A stretch of 64,000 nucleotides of DNA from Hydrogenophaga sp. (GTDB taxonomy: Bacteria > Pseudomonadota > Gammaproteobacteria > Burkholderiales > Burkholderiaceae_C), in assembly GCF_019264445.1 (NCBI RefSeq), contig NZ_JAHVAB010000079.1, positions 1 to 64,000 on the forward strand. The letters run 5' to 3'. The position numbers and the translations under genes were made by a program. Positions 56,000 to 64,000 of this stretch are shown in pieces; position 1 is the first letter of the stretch, and every line of letters begins with the position of its first letter. The notes under the pieces were generated by a model. That model was not told the DNA's origin. It saw nothing but the letters and a program-made list of their open reading frames with translations, and ran no database searches.

Positions 56000-57091
56000 T
56001 TACCGTGTTCGCTCCAGTGCAGCGGCGAAACGCCGCAACGTGGGCGCAGGCACTTCGCCAATGACGGTGAGCCAATAATCACCCACGCGACGGTTCACGG
56101 AATGTGTCGCGCCCACCTCTGCCATGGATTCTTGGGAGTGTCGTTGCGAATCGAAGGGCTCCACAAACAAAGACACGGAAGCAAGGCCATCTGAAAACAC
56201 CCATTGCATGGATGAGGCACTCGACCCTTGCGCGCCAGCGCCGGGCGTATCGCGCGTGTGGCAACTCATGGGGGTGAAGCCAGGAACCGGCTCCTTGAGG
56301 CGCCAACCTTCCGCTTCGGCGGTGGTCTTTTTCAAAATGGGCTTGTGAACTTCGTAGCCCCGCGTGTCCTTCATGAGCTTGGTGAGCTTTTCCATGCTCA
56401 CAGGCGCATCAAGCTGCAGCTCGGAGAATGCCACTTGCTCCAGAACCGTGCCGCGCTCACCCAGGGTTTGCAGCTTCACGACAAGCCCGGTCTGGCGCTC
56501 GGACCAGATGCGATATCCAAAGCGCAGGTCATCGCGCGGCAGGATTTCGACCATGTCTGCCACATGACCAGCGATCCGCTGAACACCCACTTCCTGGGCG
56601 CTGTAAAACTGGGGAATCACGTTGCTGGGTGTGCGCAGCAGCTCTGGAAACATTCCCAGCGACTCCCGCTTCTCCACGATCGCCGTTTTCGCGTCGGGCA
56701 CGAAGGTGATGACTTCCTTGTTGCGGCGAATGGTGGTTCGCGGGGCACCGGTCAACGTATCCACCCGCTCCATCTGCTGAGCGCCGTCGCACACGTGCCA
56801 GATCTTGGAGGCCGACATGGAACTGCCCGCCGACACCACCAGCGTACCGATGTAGGAACGCTGACGCGAGGCTTCATGCATGCGGGTGAGCCACTCATTG
56901 ACACTGCGCGCGTTCGCAGGGTTCTGCAGCGCATTCTGCGCGTGCACTGGCGACATGAATCCAGACGCCAAAGCGACCAACGCGGCCGCCCCCCACCGCC
57001 GCATGACCGGCCTGCGAGCATCCAGGCCGCGCGATTGCAACGCGGAACGTGCGTCGTCACCATGAAAAGGCAGAGGCGAAGCAAACGTCAT
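56000..57091 (-). CDS. rseB: Sigma-E regulatory protein RseB/MucB
   Basis: A 363-residue periplasmic protein that binds RseA and senses mislocalised lipoproteins or lipopolysaccharide, protecting RseA from cleavage. The N-terminal LolA-like domain contains VNEWLTRMHEASRQRSYIGTLVV in part (about 64-86) and the C-terminal domain includes the MQWVFSDGLASVSLFVE region. An internal ATG (57004) directly begins a typical signal peptide (MRRWGAAALVALASGF), so the first 29 residues may not be translated. The 57091 start is supported by GAAGGA in the end of rseA. Confidence 0.9.
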   Translation of the reverse strand: MTFASPLPFHGDDARSALQSRGLDARRPVMRRWGAAALVALASGFMSPVHAQNALQNPANARSVNEWLTRMHEASRQRSYIGTLVVSAGSSMSASKIWHVCDGAQQMERVDTLTGAPRTTIRRNKEVITFVPDAKTAIVEKRESLGMFPELLRTPSNVIPQFYSAQEVGVQRIAGHVADMVEILPRDDLRFGYRIWSERQTGLVVKLQTLGERGTVLEQVAFSELQLDAPVSMEKLTKLMKDTRGYEVHKPILKKTTAEAEGWRLKEPVPGFTPMSCHTRDTPGAGAQGSSASSMQWVFSDGLASVSLFVEPFDSQRHSQESMAEVGATHSVNRRVGDYWLTVIGEVPAPTLRRFAAALERTR

Positions 57092-57097
57092 GGCGCT

Positions 57098-57802
57098 TTA
57101 GCGTCCTTCGGACTCATAGGTGGCGTTGCGGATGAAGCCGGTGGGATTTTGCAGCGCCGACATACCACCGTTTTGCCGGTGCTCGGCGAGCAGCTGTTCG
57201 AGGCGCGCATCTCGGATCAGGGTGCCCTGCCCCGTGTTCACCACCACAGCCGTGGCAGCAGGATCGCTGGACTTTGTCGAAGCCGCCAATGCCGGCGCGG
57301 AACCAGCCGGCACGGCTGCGATTTGCGGGGATGCATCGCCCCCCACGCCGCGAGGGGTGCTGCTGAGCACGCTCCAGCTCACAGCCATGACCGCTGCCAA
57401 TGAAGCCAGCCCAGCGACCAGTTTCCACCGGAAGACCGCGTCATTCGCAGCAGGCGCCGATGGTGCAGCCAGATAGCGCGTTTCCCCTTTAGGGTTTGCG
57501 CGCGGCATCAGATGCAAGGGCGAGGCTTCCTGCTCCAGACGGCCGCGCACACCCGCCAGAAAATCGCTGGGGCGCACCAGGGACGCCAAAGGCGGCTCGC
57601 CACGCAACACATCGCCGATCAGCTGGTACGCGTGCCAGCTCTCCATCGCCTCGGGCTGGAGCTGGTCCAGCTTCAAGAACAGGCCGGGGAGTTCCCCGGC
57701 ATCCAACTCACCATCAACCAAAGCAGACAGTGCTTCGTCCAGCAAAGGCGGTTCAGCGGCCTTCAGCCCTGCGGGGTTCGTGTTGACTTGTGCGGCATTC
57801 AT
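57098..57802 (-). CDS. rseA: Anti-sigma-E factor RseA
   Basis: A 234-residue anti-sigma factor. The cytoplasmic N-terminal domain (about 18-75; LLDEALSALVDGELDAGELP) binds sigma-E. One membrane helix (about 129-147) and a periplasmic tail (148-234) follow, the latter being the target of DegS- and RseP-type cleavage. AGGAAG precedes the ATG. It lies between rpoE and rseB with six bases to the latter, the standard envelope-stress arrangement. Confidence 0.92.
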   Translation of the reverse strand: MNAAQVNTNPAGLKAAEPPLLDEALSALVDGELDAGELPGLFLKLDQLQPEAMESWHAYQLIGDVLRGEPPLASLVRPSDFLAGVRGRLEQEASPLHLMPRANPKGETRYLAAPSAPAANDAVFRWKLVAGLASLAAVMAVSWSVLSSTPRGVGGDASPQIAAVPAGSAPALAASTKSSDPAATAVVVNTGQGTLIRDARLEQLLAEHRQNGGMSALQNPTGFIRNATYESEGR

Positions 57803-57874
57803 GATGACTTCCTGAACTTCCCTAATCGCTGGGCTACCGGCAAGCTGCATTTCAGCGGCCAGCTTGAGCCCTTC

Positions 57875-58516
57875 TTACCAGCGTTTGCCCGTCTGGCGCT
57901 CGAGCATCGGCTTGATGCGCCCTGAAATGGCCTCGCGCGCCCGAAATATCCGGGAACGCACCGTACCGATGGGGCAATCGAGGGCTGTGGCAATTTCTTC
58001 ATAGCTCATGCCCTCGATTTCCCGCAGGGTGATCGCCATGCGGAGCTCTTCGGGCAACGCATCCATCGCCGCGTTGACGGCTTGCGCGATTTCCTTGCTG
58101 GCCAGCACCGCTTCGGGCGTTTCGGTATCAGCCACACCAGAATTTAGTTCGCGTTCCGGCCCGGAAGTTTCATCATCGTCGCCGGATTTCATCTGCGACT
58201 GAAAAACCAGGGGGTCGCGCTTGAGCTCCATCAGCTGCTTTTTCGCAGTATTGACCGCGATGCGGTAGAGCCAGGTGTAGAACTGTGCGTCACCCCTGAA
58301 TTGAGCCAACGCACGGTATGCCCGGATGAACGTCTCCTGGGCGATATCCTGAACCAGATCGGAATCGCGCACCATCCGACCGATTAGGCGCTCAACGCGC
58401 CGCTGGTACTTGACGACCAGCATCTCGAAGGCCCGCTGCTCGCCCGCAAGCGTGCGTTGCACCAACATGACGTCGCTGTCTGGCGGTGGCGGGGCGGTGT
58501 GGTCTTCGAGAGTCAT
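57875..58516 (-). CDS. rpoE: RNA polymerase sigma-E factor (RpoE/AlgU)
   Basis: A 213-residue extracytoplasmic-function sigma factor. Region 2 contains DLVQDIAQETFIRAYRALAQ and FRGDAQFYTWLYRIAVN in part. Region 4 contains LPEELRMAITLREIEGMSYE and CPIGTVRSRIFRARE. It directs transcription of envelope-stress genes with GGAACTT/TCTGA-type promoters; no such promoter was found directly upstream, where the YgfX-like gene ends 43 bases away. The ATG at 58516 fits the family N terminus; a longer frame runs into the neighbouring gene. Confidence 0.95.
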   Translation of the reverse strand: MTLEDHTAPPPPDSDVMLVQRTLAGEQRAFEMLVVKYQRRVERLIGRMVRDSDLVQDIAQETFIRAYRALAQFRGDAQFYTWLYRIAVNTAKKQLMELKRDPLVFQSQMKSGDDDETSGPERELNSGVADTETPEAVLASKEIAQAVNAAMDALPEELRMAITLREIEGMSYEEIATALDCPIGTVRSRIFRAREAISGRIKPMLERQTGKRW

Positions 58517-58559
58517 GCGCGCGGAAATATAACCGACGCAACCTGTGCCACCGGAGCGC

Positions 58560-59018
58560 TCAAGCTCGTGCTGCCCACAGCGCACGGCGGAGCTCGGTCC
58601 AGTGCGCGGGGTCGCGGATGCGCTCCACCCAGACCCAGCGGGTGAGCGAGTCCGCATTGTGCAAGCGCAAAAGGAGGCAGACCTGTAGGTCCAGCACGAG
58701 CTCCACGCGCTCGATGGGCGCCCCCTCCGGACATGCGGCACTCAACCAATGCCACTGGCCTGGCATCGCGGCGACGGCGCGCCTTTCGGTCGCCCGCCAG
58801 GCAATCCGACCCTGCGGCGTACGCCGCCAGCTGCCGAGCGCGAACGCCACCCACATCAACCAGACGGCGCTCGCCATGCTCCCGGCCCATGTCGGCACGG
58901 GTGCATATATCCACCACGCTACCAGCACAAGCCCGCCCAACGCCGCGAGCGCTCCCAACAACCCAGCATATAAAGCGCAACGCCCCACCGGGAATATCAC
59001 CGATGGGGCGTTGTGCAT
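58560..59018 (-). CDS. YgfX-like membrane protein
   Basis: A 152-residue protein with two adjacent membrane helices (about 13-35 and 43-62) and a small cytoplasmic C-terminal domain rich in Trp and Arg (LVLDLQVCLLLRLHN, TRWVWVERIRDPAHWTELRRAL). This pattern resembles YgfX (DUF1434, formerly CptA), which in gammaproteobacteria is encoded with sdhE and in Pseudomonas near the rpoE homologue. Here it lies between fabF and rpoE, both in the same direction. A strong hairpin covers the start codon region. Similarity is by eye and moderate, so no symbol is given. Confidence 0.75.
   Translation of the reverse strand: MHNAPSVIFPVGRCALYAGLLGALAALGGLVLVAWWIYAPVPTWAGSMASAVWLMWVAFALGSWRRTPQGRIAWRATERRAVAAMPGQWHWLSAACPEGAPIERVELVLDLQVCLLLRLHNADSLTRWVWVERIRDPAHWTELRRALWAARA
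58975..59016 (-). promoter_or_regulatory. Hairpin at the fabF/YgfX-like gene junction
   Basis: CAACGCCCCA (58978-58987) pairs with TGGGGCGTTG (59004-59013), extendable to 13-base arms with one mismatch (58975-58987 with 59004-59016). In the minus transcript it begins within the first codons of the YgfX-like gene and is followed by CGCTTTATAT, a weak T-rich end. It could be a leaky terminator for the fab operon or a translation block limiting readthrough into rpoE. Confidence 0.5.
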
Positions 59019-59051
59019 GGGTGCGCTTAAAGATAAAGACGGCCGGTACGT

Positions 59052-60296
59052 TCAGATGCGACGGAATACCAGCGTGCCGTTGGTACCGCCAAATCCGAAG
59101 TTGTTCTTGAGCGCCACATCCATCTTCACATCGCGTGCGACGTTGGCGCAATAGTCCAGGTCACATTCAGGATCCTGATTGAAGATGTTGATGGTGGGTG
59201 GCACCTTCTGATGGTGCAAAGCGAGCACGGTAAACACGGACTCGATGCCGCCAGCCCCACCCAGCAGGTGCCCCGTCATCGATTTCGTCGAGCTGACCAA
59301 CATCCGTTTGGCGTGGTCGCCCAACGCCGCCTTGATCGCATTGGTTTCGTTGATGTCACCCAGCGGCGTCGACGTACCGTGCGCATTCAGGTAGTCGACC
59401 TCGTCCGGATTGACGCCAGCATTGCGCAAGGCCCCGAGCATGGCCCTGCGGGGGCCATCCATGTTCGGCGCGGTCATATGGCCTGCGTCGGCACTCATGC
59501 CAAACCCGCTCAATTCCGCATAAATCTTCGCACCGCGCGCCTTGGCGTGTTCGTACTCTTCAAGCACCATGACGCCAGCACCCTCGCCCAGCACGAACCC
59601 ATCACGGTCCTTGTCCCAGGGTCGGGAGGCGGTTTTCGGGTCCTCATTGCGGGTGGACAGCGCGCGCATTGCAGCGAAGCCGCCGATCCCCAAGGGCGAA
59701 ACCGTGGCCTCGGAGCCGCCCGCAATCATCACGTCGGCGTCGCCATATTCGATCATGCGCCCGGCCTCGCCAATGCAATGCAGGCCAGTGGTACAAGCTG
59801 TGACGATGGCAATGTTCGGGCCTTTAAACCCGAACTTCATCGACACGTGACCAGAGATCATGTTGATGATCGAGGCGGGCACGAAGAAAGGCGTGATCCT
59901 GCGAGGGCCCCGATTGGTCAGCTCGGCGTGTGTCTCCTCGATCAGAGGCAGACCACCGATACCGGAACCAATCACACAGCCTATACGGGTAGCCTGCTCA
60001 TCGCCAAGCTGGTCGCCAGTTGGCAAGCCAGCGTCGGCCACAGCCTGCATGGACGCAGCGACTCCATAGTGAATGAAAGTGTCCATCGTCCGCGCTTCCT
60101 TCGCGGTGATGTACTCGTCCAGGTTGAACCCCTTGACCTCTCCTGCAAACTTGCAGGCGAAGTTCGACGCATCGAACTTTGTGATGAAGTCGATGCCGGA
60201 TTGCCCAGCCAGGAGGTTGGCCCAGGAGTCGGCCACCGTGTTGCCCACGGGGCTGATACAACCCAGGCCGGTCACGACGACGCGGCGACGGCTCAT
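59052..60296 (-). CDS. fabF: 3-oxoacyl-ACP synthase II
   Basis: A 414-residue condensing enzyme for fatty-acid elongation. The catalytic Cys168 is in VTACTTG, with His306 (NAHGTSTP) and His343 (GHLLGGAGG) completing the triad. Other conserved parts are the N-terminal [14 protein letters not shown]. It uses malonyl-ACP and elongates acyl-ACPs, including the cold-responsive step to cis-vaccenate. acpP lies seven bases upstream. Confidence 0.97.
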   Translation of the reverse strand: MSRRRVVVTGLGCISPVGNTVADSWANLLAGQSGIDFITKFDASNFACKFAGEVKGFNLDEYITAKEARTMDTFIHYGVAASMQAVADAGLPTGDQLGDEQATRIGCVIGSGIGGLPLIEETHAELTNRGPRRITPFFVPASIINMISGHVSMKFGFKGPNIAIVTACTTGLHCIGEAGRMIEYGDADVMIAGGSEATVSPLGIGGFAAMRALSTRNEDPKTASRPWDKDRDGFVLGEGAGVMVLEEYEHAKARGAKIYAELSGFGMSADAGHMTAPNMDGPRRAMLGALRNAGVNPDEVDYLNAHGTSTPLGDINETNAIKAALGDHAKRMLVSSTKSMTGHLLGGAGGIESVFTVLALHHQKVPPTINIFNQDPECDLDYCANVARDVKMDVALKNNFGFGGTNGTLVFRRI

Positions 60297-60303
60297 CTGT
60301 GCT

Positions 60304-61424
<1,121 letters not shown>

Positions 61425-61438
61425 GGGGTACTCCAGCT

Positions 61439-62389
61439 TCAGGCAAGCAAGGCCTGGACCTCAGCCAATGTGGCGGGATCAAAGAGGGCGGCACTGGTCA
61501 GCGTGGGATCGATGCGCTTGATCATCGATGCGAGCACCTTGCGAGGGCCGCACTCGACCACGATATCCACGCCACTCGCCTTGATGGCACCGACACATTC
61601 GACCCAACGCACGGGCCCAAAGGCCTGCCGATAGAGCGCATCACGAATACGATCAGTATCGGATTCCGCAACGACATCAATATTGTTCAGCACCGGTATC
61701 TGCGGTGTCGCGAAGGCCGTGGCCGTGAGCTTTTCTTTCAGCTTTTCCGCTGCTGGCTTCATCAGACTGGAGTGAAAGGGTGCCGACACAGGCAAGGGCA
61801 GCGTGCGCTTGGCGCCCTGACCCTTGAGGACTTCACACGCCTTCTCCACAGCAGCCTTGCTGCCGGCAATCACAGTCTGCATCGGGTCGTTGTAGTTGAC
61901 GGCTTCAACCACCTCGATGCTGCCGGGCCCGAAGCTCGCCTGAGCTTCACGACAACCCGCCACCACCGCATCCGCGCTCAGCCCCAGCACGGCAGCCATT
62001 GCACCCGCACCCGCTGGAACGGCATCCTGCATGGCCTGCGCACGGAAACGCACCAAGGGAGCAGCCTGCGCGAGCGTGAGCACACCCGAGGCCACCAAAG
62101 CGGCGTACTCGCCCAAAGAATGCCCTGCCATCACGGAAGGTACCGCGCCTCCTTCAGCACGCCAGACGCGCCAGGCGGCGATACCGGCAATCAGCATCAC
62201 AGGCTGTGTATTGACCGTCATGGCCAACACGTCTGCGGGGCCTTCTTGAATCAGGCGGCCCACATCTTCGCCCAAGGCCTCCGAAGCCTCAGCCAAGGTG
62301 TCTCGCACCGCTGGGTGTTCGCCCCAGGCGTCCAGCATGCCCACGGCCTGTGAACCCTGGCCGGGGAATACAAAAGCAAAATTTTTCAT
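61439..62389 (-). CDS. fabD: Malonyl-CoA:ACP transacylase
   Basis: A 316-residue acyltransferase that loads malonyl groups on AcpP. The nucleophile Ser91 is in GHSLGEY, and the catalytic His is in the VSAPFHS motif near 201-207. The N-terminal FVFPGQGSQAVGM is standard. It links AccD, encoded at 44.2 kb, to the condensing enzymes. fabH lies 33 bases upstream. Confidence 0.97.
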   Translation of the reverse strand: MKNFAFVFPGQGSQAVGMLDAWGEHPAVRDTLAEASEALGEDVGRLIQEGPADVLAMTVNTQPVMLIAGIAAWRVWRAEGGAVPSVMAGHSLGEYAALVASGVLTLAQAAPLVRFRAQAMQDAVPAGAGAMAAVLGLSADAVVAGCREAQASFGPGSIEVVEAVNYNDPMQTVIAGSKAAVEKACEVLKGQGAKRTLPLPVSAPFHSSLMKPAAEKLKEKLTATAFATPQIPVLNNIDVVAESDTDRIRDALYRQAFGPVRWVECVGAIKASGVDIVVECGPRKVLASMIKRIDPTLTSAALFDPATLAEVQALLA

Positions 62390-62422
62390 GGCGTAATCAA
62401 AACGAGAGAGAGGTGCGCTTGG

Positions 62423-63400
62423 TCAGAAATCGAGCAACACAGAGCCCCAAGTGAAGCCTCCACCGACACCTTCCAGCATGACGGTGTCCCCTTTTTTGAC
62501 CCGGCCAAGGCGCACTGCATGGTCGAGTGCCAGGGGAATCGAGGCGGCCGAGGTGTTGCCGTGCTGATCCACGGTCACAACCACTTTGTCCAGCGGCAGC
62601 TTGAGCTTGCGAGCCGTGCTGTGCATGATGCGGATGTTGGCCTGATGCGGGATCAACCAGTCAATATCTTGCGTGGTTTTCCCCGCCTTGGCGAGCGTGG
62701 CACGCGCGGTGTCTTCCAGCACACCGACGGCCAGCTTGAACACGGCCTGGCCGTCCATCTTGAGCAACGGGTCGCCGAGAATCTGCCCGCCGGACACGTG
62801 CCCGGGCACACACAGAATGCCCGTATGCTTGCCATCGGCATGAATATCCGTCGCGAGGATGCCAGGCACATCTGAGGACTCGAGCACCACCGCGCCAGCA
62901 CCGTCTCCAAACAAGACACAGGTCGTGCGATCGTTGAAATCCAGCAAACGGCTGAAAATCTCACTGCCCACCACCAAGGCTTTGTTCGCTGTGCCAGAAC
63001 GGATCAACGAATCGGCAACCGTCAGGGCATAAATGAAACCACTGCAAACGGCCTGGACGTCAAACACCGGACAACCTGCAATCCCCAGCTTGTGCTGAAG
63101 GATGGCCGCGGTAGACGGAAACACCATGTCTGGCGTGGACGTGGCCACAATAATCAAATCGATCTCTGAAGGCTCAACGCCTGCCGCAGTCATTGCCCGC
63201 TGAGAGGCTTCGACCGCCAGGTCGCTGGCGTAAACGCCCTCAGCCACGAAATGGCGTGCGCGTATGCCTGTGCGCTCGACGATCCACTCGTCGCTGGTGT
63301 CCACGCCACGCGGCGCCAGCATTGCGACCATGTCGGCGTTCGTCAACCTCTGGGGCGGCAGGGTGCTGCCGGTGCCTGTGATGCGGGCGTAGCGTGTCAT
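62423..63400 (-). CDS. fabH: 3-oxoacyl-ACP synthase III
   Basis: A 325-residue enzyme that starts fatty-acid synthesis from acetyl-CoA and malonyl-ACP. The catalytic Cys119 is in [11 protein letters not shown], and His and Asn are in PHQANIRIM and [10 protein letters not shown]. The N-terminal [11 protein letters not shown] is standard. It begins 19 bases after the plsX stop, the usual plsX-fabH-fabD-fabG-acpP-fabF order. Confidence 0.97.
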   Translation of the reverse strand: MTRYARITGTGSTLPPQRLTNADMVAMLAPRGVDTSDEWIVERTGIRARHFVAEGVYASDLAVEASQRAMTAAGVEPSEIDLIIVATSTPDMVFPSTAAILQHKLGIAGCPVFDVQAVCSGFIYALTVADSLIRSGTANKALVVGSEIFSRLLDFNDRTTCVLFGDGAGAVVLESSDVPGILATDIHADGKHTGILCVPGHVSGGQILGDPLLKMDGQAVFKLAVGVLEDTARATLAKAGKTTQDIDWLIPHQANIRIMHSTARKLKLPLDKVVVTVDQHGNTSAASIPLALDHAVRLGRVKKGDTVMLEGVGGGFTWGSVLLDF

Positions 63401-63419
63401 GCAGACGGGTCGGGAAGAT

Positions 63420-64000
63420 TCAGAGCGTTGGGATGCTTTTCAACTCGCTCGGCAAAGCATCGGGCGAGATCAGCGGCTTTGCGTGGGCGATACGCTCTCG
63501 AACATTGTTGAGCAGTTGATTGTGGGCCGCATCATAAGCCCGGGCCAGCGCCTGTTCAAAAGCGAACGCGTCGGCGGATCCATGGCTCTTGAAGACCAGA
63601 CCTTGCAGACCCAGCAAGGCCGCACCGTTATACCGCCGGTGATCTACCCGATTTTTGAACGACTTTAGGACCGGATAAGCGATGATTGCACTCAATTTCC
63701 GGAACAAGCTCTTCGAGAACTCCTCACGGATGAAGCCACTGATCATGGATGCCAGGCCTTCACTTGCCTTCAACGCCACGTTGCCGACAAAGCCGTCGCA
63801 CACCACGATGTCGGTCGTACCCTTGAAGATATCGTCACCCTCGACATTCCCAAAAAAATTCAAATCGCCGGTGTTGGCCGCATTTCGCAACAATACGCCC
63901 GCTTTTTTGATGACTTCACTGCCTTTGATCACCTCTTCGCCCACATTCAGCAGGCCCACGCTGGGCTCCGGCCGACCGGTGGCCGCCGCCACCAGCGCCG
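63420..64000 (-). CDS. plsX: Phosphate acyltransferase PlsX, C-terminal part
   Basis: The gene runs off the right edge; the visible 193 codons give the C-terminal part of PlsX, which makes acyl-phosphate from acyl-ACP for phospholipid synthesis. Recognisable blocks are [33 protein letters not shown] and the later [18 protein letters not shown] (in part GAALLGL). The true start lies outside the window. It heads the fab cluster, in the standard position before fabH. Confidence 0.96.
   Translation of the reverse strand, partial: ALVAAATGRPEPSVGLLNVGEEVIKGSEVIKKAGVLLRNAANTGDLNFFGNVEGDDIFKGTTDIVVCDGFVGNVALKASEGLASMISGFIREEFSKSLFRKLSAIIAYPVLKSFKNRVDHRRYNGAALLGLQGLVFKSHGSADAFAFEQALARAYDAAHNQLLNNVRERIAHAKPLISPDALPSELKSIPTL

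Overview
The window is a high-GC bacterial chromosome segment, almost fully coding. It fits a betaproteobacterium of the order Burkholderiales, most likely family Comamonadaceae (Hydrogenophaga / Acidovorax / Variovorax type); this is inferred from gene content and order, not from a marker search. The main clues are TctC/Bug-type solute receptors, the block acnB - CitE-like lyase - mdh - gntR - sdhCDAB - sdhE - gltA, the block leuC - entericidin - leuD - leuB - asd - fimV - truA - trpFBA - accD, and the block plsX - fabHDG - acpP - fabF - rpoE - rseAB - mucD - lepAB - rnc - era - recO - pdxJ - acpS - nagZ.

Layout. 1-5.5 kb (minus): a truncated Bug receptor, a flavin monooxygenase, and a MoxR / DUF58 / VWA set with a membrane-anchored trypsin-like protease. 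5.6-9.3 kb (minus): aconitase AcnA, a tiny DUF3309 membrane protein, and a four-helix membrane protein divergent from an XRE/MmyB-type regulator. 10.3-20.8 kb: an accessory catabolic island made of an MmgE/PrpD protein, an IclR regulator, a D-2-hydroxyacid-type FAD dehydrogenase, a fumarase/aspartase-superfamily lyase, two paralogous Bug receptors, a 3-mercaptopyruvate sulfurtransferase and a BisC-like molybdoenzyme. 20.9-31.8 kb: the TCA supercluster around a divergent GntR regulator. 31.9-45.7 kb (plus): a LysR regulator, leucine, aspartate-family and tryptophan biosynthesis, FimV, TruA, AccD and a Lon-N domain protein. 45.7-64 kb (minus): PLP, peptidoglycan-recycling, RNA/ribosome, secretion, envelope-stress and fatty-acid genes, ending inside plsX.

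How it works together. Most of the window is housekeeping: citrate synthase, both aconitases, succinate and malate dehydrogenase, fatty-acid elongation and initiation, and a sigma-E envelope-stress circuit next to secretion and GTPase genes. The part with the most unexplained biology is the 10.3-20.8 kb island. It carries a strong sigma70-like promoter with an inverted repeat over its predicted start site, and a related motif in front of the MmgE/PrpD gene, so both arms look like targets of the embedded IclR regulator. Its enzymes suggest uptake and cleavage of a dicarboxylate-type adduct, possibly containing sulfur, but the substrate is not identifiable from sequence. Other points of interest are a palindromic operator candidate between mdh and gntR, structured RNA between fabG and acpP, a hairpin over the start of the YgfX-like gene upstream of rpoE, and an approximately 500-base non-coding region before lepA with DnaA-box-like and CRP-like sites. 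I saw no rRNA, tRNA, CRISPR array, insertion sequence or prophage.
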